Of a DNA stretch of 18,864 bases, positions 13,618-18,864 are shown piece after piece (the stretch's first letter is position 1; every line of letters begins with the position of its first letter). The position numbers were made by a program, and so were the translations under genes. Origin of the DNA: Hyphomicrobium_A sp943371625 (GTDB lineage Bacteria; Pseudomonadota; Alphaproteobacteria; Rhizobiales; Hyphomicrobiaceae); contig CALRVN010000018.1 of the NCBI GenBank assembly GCA_943371625.1, positions 1 to 18,864 on the forward strand, read 5' to 3'. Under the pieces are notes generated by a model, which was given only the letters and a program-made list of their open reading frames with translations, was not told where the DNA came from and did not search any database.

Positions 13618-14192
13618 GCGGCAACGCGCCCAACAAGCTTCACGATGACCTGGTCGCCGCCATTCCCAACATGCGCGCGTTCGCGATCTCGCTTTGCGGC
13701 AATCGCGATCACGCCGACGACCTCGTCCAGGAAGCCCTTGTAAAGGCTTGGAATCACCTAGATTCATTCGAGGCTGGCACAAACTTGAAGGCGTGGCTAT
13801 TCACCATCCTTCGCAACGCCTACTTCTCCGAGCTACGCAAGACCAAGCGCGAGGTCGCCGACAGCGAAGGCCAGCTAGCGGCCAAGCTTTCCGTTCCGGC
13901 CGAGCAGCAGGGTCACCTCGACCTCCTCGACCTCAATCGCGCCCTTTCGAAGCTTCCCGTCGACCAGCGCGAGGCGCTCATCCTGGTCGGAGCGGAAGGC
14001 TTCTCCTACGAGGACGCCGCGACCATCTCCGGCTGCGCTGTTGGCACCGTCAAAAGCCGGGTCAATCGCGCCCGCACCCGCCTCAACGAATTGATGACGT
14101 CGTTGCCGTCCGGCCAACCGCAGGCGGCAGACGATAAGGACGATCCCGCCGAGAGCCCGCCACGGCGTCCGCGTACGGCACGCGCCGTCTAG
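13614..14192 (+). CDS. ecfG: General stress response ECF sigma factor EcfG
   Basis: 192 aa from the GTG at 13614, with GGAG 8 bases upstream; the ATG-less start is forced by the GTGA overlap with nepR. Sigma region 2 spans ~12-78 (LCGNRDHADDLVQEALVKAW; TNLKAWLFTILRNAYFSELRK) and region 4 ~105-160 (LPVDQREALILVGAEGFSYE; GCAVGTVKSRVNRARTRL). The sequence pattern is that of EcfG (ECF15), which directs RNA polymerase to GGAAC-N16/17-CGTT promoters. The tail after 165 is Asp/Arg/Pro-rich and variable. It is convergent with phyR, sharing a terminator. Confidence 0.95.
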   Translation: MSGNAPNKLHDDLVAAIPNMRAFAISLCGNRDHADDLVQEALVKAWNHLDSFEAGTNLKAWLFTILRNAYFSELRKTKREVADSEGQLAAKLSVPAEQQGHLDLLDLNRALSKLPVDQREALILVGAEGFSYEDAATISGCAVGTVKSRVNRARTRLNELMTSLPSGQPQAADDKDDPAESPPRRPRTARAV

Positions 14193-14272
14193 GCGCGGCG
14201 CCGCCGACGGGGCGCTGCCGCGACCACGCGAACTCCGGTGCCGCCGACTACCAAGAGGCAGTCCTCAACGAA

Positions 14273-14297
14273 AAAGGCGGGCCACAAGCCCGCCTTT
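14273..14297. terminator. Bidirectional terminator between ecfG and phyR
   Basis: Perfect 10-bp stem AAAGGCGGGC (14273-14282) with GCCCGCCTTT (14288-14297), 5-nt loop. It is A/T-flanked on both sides: TTTC then GTTTT on the plus strand, TTTTT on the minus strand. It serves the convergent ecfG and phyR. Confidence 0.85.
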
Positions 14298-14322
14298 CGC
14301 GTTTTCGTGCCTGGCAAATTCG

Positions 14323-15138
14323 TTAGGCGGACGCCACCCGGGCTTCGGGACGGCGCGCCTTATAGTCGAAGAACAGCGCCTGGCTGATGACCGCCTGGAC
14401 TGTCTCCGTGCGGAACGGCTTGTTGACGAGGAACGTCGGCTCCGGACGGCTGCCGGTCAGCAGGCGTTCTGGATAGGCCGTGATGAAAATCACCGGAACG
14501 TCGAAGGACCCGAGGATCTCGTTCACCGCTTCCAGACCCGAGCTGCCGTCGGCGAGCTGGATGTCCGCAAGTACCAGGCCGGGCTGATGCTTCTTGAAGG
14601 CGGCGACCGCCTCGGTATGCGTCCGCGCCGTCTCGCAAACCTGATGCCCGAGGCCGGTGACAAGATCGGCAAGGTCGAGCGCGATCATCGGCTCGTCTTC
14701 GATGATCAGCACGTTGGTTGCGACCTGCTCAGCGATTTCTGAGGCCGCCTGATCGACGAGAGCCTTCACTTCGGCCTCGTCGGTCTTGAGAACTTTGGCT
14801 GCGTCAGGCGTCGAGAACTCCTCGACCGCCATGAGCAGGAACGCCTGCCGCGCCCGCGGCGTGATCGCCTCGAGTTTGCGATCGGCAGCAGCCAGCCTTT
14901 CGGAAACCGGCGCGTCGTATCTCTGCTGGTTCAATCTCACCGAATTCCAGACGTCGAGGAAGCTTTGATACGTCGCCACACGCGGCTCGAGGTCGATGGG
15001 AAACATCGACGGCTCTGCTGCTATGGCTTCAAGCATCGCTACGACGTACGCATCGCCGCTTTCCTGACTGCCCGACAGAACGCGCGCAAACCGTCTCAGA
15101 TACGGTAGCTGCGGCGCGATAATCTCTGAGATGGACAT
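14323..15138 (-). CDS. phyR: General stress response regulator PhyR
   Basis: 271 aa from the ATG at 15138, with AAGGGGAG upstream. Sigma-like domain ~1-135 (MSISEIIAPQLPYLRRFARV; TPRARQAFLLMAVEEFSTPD) followed by a receiver domain ~142-258. Receiver residues: E147/D148 (IIEDEP), phospho-acceptor D192 (VLADIQLADGSSG), T220 (FITAYPE), K240 (VNKPFR). When phosphorylated, the sigma-like domain binds NepR in place of EcfG (partner switching). Length and order are typical. Its own EcfG promoter implies positive feedback. Confidence 0.96.
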   Translation of the reverse strand: MSISEIIAPQLPYLRRFARVLSGSQESGDAYVVAMLEAIAAEPSMFPIDLEPRVATYQSFLDVWNSVRLNQQRYDAPVSERLAAADRKLEAITPRARQAFLLMAVEEFSTPDAAKVLKTDEAEVKALVDQAASEIAEQVATNVLIIEDEPMIALDLADLVTGLGHQVCETARTHTEAVAAFKKHQPGLVLADIQLADGSSGLEAVNEILGSFDVPVIFITAYPERLLTGSRPEPTFLVNKPFRTETVQAVISQALFFDYKARRPEARVASA

Positions 15139-15179
15139 GATCTCCCCTTTGCGGACCGCCCAAGTGCATTCCGGCCATA

Positions 15180-15204
15180 AACGCTCAACACCGTGACAAG
15201 TTCC
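15180..15204 (-). promoter_or_regulatory. EcfG promoter for phyR
   Basis: Minus-strand GGAAC (15204-15200), 16 bp, CGTT (15183-15180), about 42 bp from the phyR ATG. Confidence 0.9.
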
Positions 15205-15286
15205 GGCCGTCAGCGATTTCGAGGCCTAGCCGGGACACTGTAGCGCCTATCCTACTGGTAAGTCTCATTGTTTGCCTAAGTAGGCT

Positions 15287-15460
15287 CTAGCCCCGACGTA
15301 ACAGTCCACCGATGAAAGACAGAATTACCAGAATGATCGCCACCCAGAACAGCAGCCGCGCCCCTTCCGTCGCCACCCCCGCCACGCCGCCGAACCCAAA
15401 AAACGCGGCCACGAGAGCAATGATCAAGAATATAACCGCCCAATAAAGAAGATTGCCCAT
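15287..15460 (-). CDS. DUF1328 small membrane protein
   Basis: 57 aa from the ATG at 15460, with GAGGAAATC directly upstream (AGGA at good spacing). It starts MGNLLYWAVIFLIIALVAAF, then has a Gly-rich FGFGGVAG turn, then a second membrane helix (LLFWVAIILVILSFIGGLL) and an RRG tail. This is the typical two-helix DUF1328/YtjA-like plan. These proteins are often found in stress regulons; their function is unknown. It lies upstream of phyR in the same orientation and has one strong and one weaker EcfG-type motif. Confidence 0.9.
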   Translation of the reverse strand: MGNLLYWAVIFLIIALVAAFFGFGGVAGVATEGARLLFWVAIILVILSFIGGLLRRG

Positions 15461-15494
15461 GATTTCCTCACGTTCGCCCACGGTGACGTGGTTA

Positions 15495-15519
15495 AACAGG
15501 CCGCGACAGCCTTAGTTCC
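15495..15519 (-). promoter_or_regulatory. EcfG-like promoter for the DUF1328 gene (TGTT variant)
   Basis: Minus-strand GGAAC (15519-15515), 17 bp, GTT (15497-15495), with T before GTT. It lies 35 bp from the ATG at 15460. Its -35 box abuts that of the divergent promoter at 15520, forming the palindrome GTTCCGGAAC. Confidence 0.75.
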
Positions 15520-15545
15520 GGAACTTTCTACTCGGATTGTCCGTT
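15520..15545 (+). promoter_or_regulatory. EcfG promoter for the soluble HWE kinase
   Basis: GGAAC (15520-15524), 17 bp, CGTT (15542-15545). It excludes the TTG at 15537 as the start codon because that codon lies within the promoter spacer. Translation would begin at the ATG at 15567 or 15591. Confidence 0.83.
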
Positions 15546-15554
15546 CACTCCGCT

Positions 15555-15579
15555 AACACGAATTCCATGGCGCCGTTCC
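15555..15579 (-). promoter_or_regulatory. Possible second, distal EcfG-like promoter for the DUF1328 gene
   Basis: Minus-strand GGAAC (15579-15575), 17 bp, GTT (15557-15555), T before GTT. It overlaps the first codons of the opposite-strand kinase. About one match of this looser form is expected by chance in the window, so it is weak. Confidence 0.3.
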
Positions 15580-17417
15580 CAAGCGACAATATGAAGAAGC
15601 GCATCGAGGAGTTCGATTGGAGCCAGACACCTGTCGGCCCGATCGAGCGATGGTCGCCGTGTCTCAAGTGCGCCGTCGACATCATCTCCGCCTCACCCGT
15701 GCCGATGGCCCTGCTCTGGGGCAAGCGTGGAACCATGCTTTATAACGACGGCTATGCCGCGTTCGCCGGTTCGCGCCACCCGCAGCTGCTCGGCATGCCG
15801 ATCGCCGACGCCTGGCCGGAAGCCTCCGAATTCAACGCCCGCGCCCTGGCCGCAGCCCTGTCTGGCGAGTCCCTGTCGTTCCGCGACAAGCACTTCAGCC
15901 TCAATCGGCGCGGCACGCCCGAGGACGTATGGGTCAACCTCGACCTCAGTCCGATCCGCGAGGACGACGGCAGCGTTGCCGGCGTTCTAGCCATTGTCGT
16001 CGACACGACGCCATGGGTCTTCGCCGAGCGTGCGCAGCGTGAAAGCGAGTCGCGCTTTCGCACCCTCGCCGACAACATCGCCGCCTTTGCCTGGATGGCG
16101 GACGCCGCCGGCAACATCTATTGGTACAACAAGCGATGGTTCGACTACACCGGCCTCCCCTTCGAGGACGCGCGCCAATGGGGCTGGCCGCTGCGCCAGC
16201 ATCCCGATCACGTCGACCGCACGATGGAGAAGATCAACCGCTGCCTGACCACCGGCGAGGTCTGGGAAGATACCTTCCCCCTCAAGGGCCGCGATGGCGT
16301 CTACCGCTGGTTCCTCTCCCGCGCCATGCCGATCCGCGACGACGCGGGCAAGGTCATCCGCTGGTTCGGAACCAACACCGACATCACCGAGCATCTCGAG
16401 GAAGCCGAGAAGAACGCTCAGCTTGCGACAATCGTCGGCACCTCGGCCGACGCGATCATTTCCATGTCCGATGACGGGATCATCCAATCCTGGAACCCGG
16501 GCGCCGAGTCTATGTTCGGCTATACCGCCGACGAGGTGATCGGAAAATCCGACCGGATTCTCTTTGCCGAGGATGCCGACGCTGAGTTCGAGGACAAGTA
16601 CCAGCATCTTCGCCACGGAGAGCACGTGCTTCGCGACGCGGTTCGGCGCCGCAAGGACGGAAGCATGCTCGACGTCGCGATCAACGTCGCCCCGATGCGT
16701 CGCCCCAACGGCCGCATTTTCGGCTTCTCAGCCGTGTTCCGCGACATCACCGAACGGAAGCGCGTCGAGAAACATCTGCGCACCGTGATGCGCGAGCTCT
16801 CGCATCGGACCAAGAATCTGCTGGCGGTCATCGTCGCCATGGTGCGGCAGACAGCACGCACATCTACCGACGTCGCGGTGTTGCAGTCGCAGCTCATCCA
16901 GCGACTGCAAAGCCTTTCGGCGTCACACGACCTGCTCGTCGCAGAGGACTGGACCGGCGCCTCACTGGAAGAGCTCATCCGCGCTGTGCTGCAGCCCTTC
17001 ACCGGCAATTCGAAGGACGCCGTCGAATGCAACGGCCCTCCCGCGTTCGTCAACGCGACGGCGGCGCAGAATCTCGGTCTGGCATTGCACGAGCTTGCAA
17101 CCAACGCCGCGAAGTATGGTGCGCTCTCGACGTCGGCCGGCAAGGTGAAAGTGAGCTGGAATTTCGAAACCGGCGACAAGGGCCGCCGCCTCGTCCTGCG
17201 CTGGAACGAGCGCGACGGACCGCGGGTCTCGCCGCCGACCGTCAAAGGCTTCGGCCATGTCGTGATCGAGCGCGTCGTCGGGCAGGCGCTGAGCTCCACC
17301 GTTGACTATAAGTTCAACCCGGAAGGGGTCGAGTGGACGATTGCGATGCCGCTCGACTTCATCGTGCGCTGGCGCAGTCCCGAGGTGGACGAAATCACCG
17401 CCGACAAGCACCCCTGA
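15567..17417 (+). CDS. Soluble multi-PAS HWE-family histidine kinase
   Basis: 616 aa from the ATG at 15567 (the ATG at 15591 is also possible; neither has a strong ribosome-binding site). No membrane segment, so cytosolic. It begins with the FDWSQTPVGPIERWSPCLK-type sensor start, followed by three PAS/PAC units at about 35-152, 163-280 and 284-398 (each ending in a DTT/DIT-type PAC motif). The HWE core spans ~402-597, with phospho-acceptor H413 (RELSHRTKNLLAVIVAM), N-box HELATNAAKYGALS (H508, N513) and WxE in RWNERDGP (W546, E548). The PAS ligand is unknown; no LOV-type cysteine motif is seen. Under an EcfG promoter beside phyR it is a candidate second input to PhyR or to the single-domain regulator at 9460. 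Confidence 0.92.
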   Translation: MAPFPSDNMKKRIEEFDWSQTPVGPIERWSPCLKCAVDIISASPVPMALLWGKRGTMLYNDGYAAFAGSRHPQLLGMPIADAWPEASEFNARALAAALSGESLSFRDKHFSLNRRGTPEDVWVNLDLSPIREDDGSVAGVLAIVVDTTPWVFAERAQRESESRFRTLADNIAAFAWMADAAGNIYWYNKRWFDYTGLPFEDARQWGWPLRQHPDHVDRTMEKINRCLTTGEVWEDTFPLKGRDGVYRWFLSRAMPIRDDAGKVIRWFGTNTDITEHLEEAEKNAQLATIVGTSADAIISMSDDGIIQSWNPGAESMFGYTADEVIGKSDRILFAEDADAEFEDKYQHLRHGEHVLRDAVRRRKDGSMLDVAINVAPMRRPNGRIFGFSAVFRDITERKRVEKHLRTVMRELSHRTKNLLAVIVAMVRQTARTSTDVAVLQSQLIQRLQSLSASHDLLVAEDWTGASLEELIRAVLQPFTGNSKDAVECNGPPAFVNATAAQNLGLALHELATNAAKYGALSTSAGKVKVSWNFETGDKGRRLVLRWNERDGPRVSPPTVKGFGHVVIERVVGQALSSTVDYKFNPEGVEWTIAMPLDFIVRWRSPEVDEITADKHP

Positions 17418-17433
17418 TCACCGGCGCACGAAA

Positions 17434-18369
17434 TCAAAGCCCGGTTTGAGCCGGCAATTCCTTCTCGGCGATGTCAGGCGCGCGCAGAGCGACCAGCTTC
17501 GGCCAAATCACGTTGATCAGCAGACCTAACATCACCAGCGCCATCGCTTCGAGCTTCCACGGCTGCAGCACCTCTCCGAGAAACACCGCCGACGCAGCGA
17601 TGCCGAACACCGGCACGAGGAGTGACATCGGCGCGATGCTCGCCACCGGATACTTGCCCAGCAGCCAACCCCACACCGCGTAGCCGAACAGCGTATTGCC
17701 GACCGCCTGCCAGATCACCGCGGCCCAGGTCGCCGCATCCGCCTGCATCACGCCGGTGCCGATCGCCGTTGGACCTTCGAGCACGAGCGCAACCGCAAGC
17801 AACGGCAGGACCGAGAACGGGCTCGCCCACACGACATAGCTCAGCATGTCGACGTTCGGCGTCGAGCGGATCACGATGTTGCCGCCGGCCCAGCTCAACG
17901 CCGCCGCGAGCACCAGAGCAAGCCCTAACGGCGTCGTCGTCGCGTCGGTGTGCACCATGATCAGCAGCAAGCCGGCAACGGCAATCGCCAGCGCAACGTA
18001 TTGGAACGCGCGAACGCGCGCAGCACTGAGAACCGCGGCAAGTCCGATCGTGAAGAAGACCTGCATCTGCACGACCAGCGAGGCGAGCGCCGGCGTGATG
18101 TTGCCGTTCATTGCAATGAACAGGAGACCGAACTGCCCGCCGCCGATCAGCAGCCCATAAGCGGCAAGGTTCCGCCACGACACATCTGGCCGCTTGACGA
18201 ACAGCACCGCCGGAAAAAACGCGACCGCGAACCGCAATGCCGCAAACGTCAGCGGCGGCAGGTGATCGAGACCGATGCGGATGATGACGAAGTTCGAACC
18301 CCACACCGCCATGACGGCAACCGCCAGCAGCACATGTCGCAGAGGAATGTTGTCAGCGGCCGCGCTCAT
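17434..18369 (-). CDS. eamA: EamA-family exporter (O-acetylserine/cysteine exporter-like)
   Basis: 311 aa from the ATG at 18369. About ten membrane helices in two EamA repeats. The sequence follows E. coli EamA/YdeD closely in pattern: VMAVWGSNFVIIRIGLDHLP, AALRFAVAFFPAVLFVKRP, ALASLVVQMQVFFTIGLAA, LSWAGGNIV, GYAVWGWLLGKYPVASIAPM, SLLVPVFGIAASAVFLGE. E. coli EamA exports cysteine-pathway metabolites, but substrates in this family vary, so the substrate is inferred. It lies 22 bp downstream of the DUF983 gene, likely cotranscribed. Convergent with the kinase, 16 bp apart. Confidence 0.87.
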   Translation of the reverse strand: MSAAADNIPLRHVLLAVAVMAVWGSNFVIIRIGLDHLPPLTFAALRFAVAFFPAVLFVKRPDVSWRNLAAYGLLIGGGQFGLLFIAMNGNITPALASLVVQMQVFFTIGLAAVLSAARVRAFQYVALAIAVAGLLLIMVHTDATTTPLGLALVLAAALSWAGGNIVIRSTPNVDMLSYVVWASPFSVLPLLAVALVLEGPTAIGTGVMQADAATWAAVIWQAVGNTLFGYAVWGWLLGKYPVASIAPMSLLVPVFGIAASAVFLGEVLQPWKLEAMALVMLGLLINVIWPKLVALRAPDIAEKELPAQTGL

Positions 18370-18391
18370 CTAATCCCGATCGGAGCAACGC

Positions 18392-18805
18392 CTACGCAGC
18401 GCGCTGAAGCTTCGTTCCACCCTCGCGCGTACGCCGCGTTCCAAACCCGTGCATACGCAGCGACCACTGCAGCCCGACAATCGAACCCTTCACCGGCTGC
18501 AACAGCACCAAGCTGAGGATGATGGTCAGCGGCGCCCACAGGGCCACGTGTATCCACAGCGACGGCGCGAAGGACGTTTCTACCCAGAGCAGCAACCCAA
18601 TGACGATATGGCCAACGATCGACATCACGACATAGGCCGGCAGGTCGTCAGCGCGGTGATGGAATAGCTCCTCGCCGCAAGCATCGCACGTATCTTTGAC
18701 CTTCAGGAACTTGCGGAACAGTGGTCCCTCACCGCACGCCGGGCAGCGGCACAAGGCTCCGCGGGTCATGGCCGTGGCGAGGGTCGGCTCGTGGGGGTCG
18801 TCCAT
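18392..18805 (-). CDS. DUF983 family membrane protein with zinc-ribbon motif
   Basis: 137 aa from the ATG at 18805, with AGGTGA 7 bases upstream. An in-frame TTG at 18838 is an alternative. The N-terminal zinc ribbon CPAC (21-24) and CDAC (40-43) flank GEGPLFRKFLKVKDTC, the DUF983 signature, followed by HHRADDLPAYVVMSIVGHIV. Two membrane helices lie at ~57-75 and ~82-103. The function of the family is unknown. It probably forms an operon with the exporter downstream. The promoter region is cut short by the window edge. Confidence 0.9.
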   Translation of the reverse strand: MDDPHEPTLATAMTRGALCRCPACGEGPLFRKFLKVKDTCDACGEELFHHRADDLPAYVVMSIVGHIVIGLLLWVETSFAPSLWIHVALWAPLTIILSLVLLQPVKGSIVGLQWSLRMHGFGTRRTREGGTKLQRAA

Positions 18806-18864
18806 TTCGTTCACCTGGTCAGGTTCGTCTGGTGTCAAACCAAAGCTAGGCTATATTGTATGGA

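Noticed and set aside
15537..15566. TTG start at 15537 for the soluble kinase
   Set aside because: It lies within the EcfG promoter (15520-15545), upstream of the expected transcription start.

Overview
The window looks like chromosome from an alphaproteobacterium, most likely of the order Hyphomicrobiales. It is GC-rich and encodes a complete PhyR-NepR-EcfG general stress response (GSR) core, two HWE-family histidine kinases, several small zinc-ribbon proteins of a kind common in that order, and palindromic intergenic repeats of a style common there. I cannot name the genus.

Layout. Positions 1-1052 hold the 5' part of rimO (minus strand, cut by the window edge). Positions 1053-2500 are a repeat-rich stretch. 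It contains a bounded palindromic element (1132-1278), a second inverted-repeat element (1376-1471), a 161-bp near-perfect copy of the lon 3' end (1495-1655) and an AT-richer orphan membrane-protein gene (1682-2161). Positions 2501-5315 are an hsp20-lon proteostasis operon (minus). Positions 5520-6460 hold a Crp-type HTH protein without a sensor domain and a small Cys-rich protein. Positions 6547-9207 hold stress-type accessory genes: a small membrane protein, a secreted PRC-barrel protein, a Crp/Fnr regulator, a zinc-ribbon protein and a DUF892 ferritin-like protein. Positions 9460-10891 hold a single-domain response regulator, a second Crp/Fnr regulator and a small unknown gene. Positions 10975-17417 are the GSR core: a membrane HWE kinase (minus), nepR-ecfG (plus), phyR (minus), a DUF1328 membrane protein (minus) and a soluble triple-PAS HWE kinase (plus). 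Positions 17434-18805 hold an EamA-type exporter and a DUF983 protein.

The main observation is that the region from about 6.5 to 15.6 kb is a physically clustered EcfG regulon. The GSR promoter motif GGAAC-N16/17-CGTT occurs eight times, always in an intergenic region and correctly oriented in front of a gene. Three more matches have TGTT in place of CGTT. Under equal base frequencies about 0.3 full matches would be expected by chance in a window this size. The motif precedes both kinases, nepR-ecfG, phyR, the DUF1328 gene, DUF892, the PRC-barrel gene, one Crp/Fnr gene and two small genes of unknown function. The inferred circuit is: stress, then HWE kinase(s), then PhyR phosphorylation, then NepR sequestration, then release of EcfG, then transcription of the effectors and of every component of the circuit. 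A FAT GUY-type single-domain response regulator nearby may modulate phosphate flow.

The second notable structure is at lon. The last 161 bp of the gene are repeated about 1 kb downstream with one mismatch, and the DNA between the copies carries a foreign-looking membrane-protein gene preceded by overlapping palindromes.
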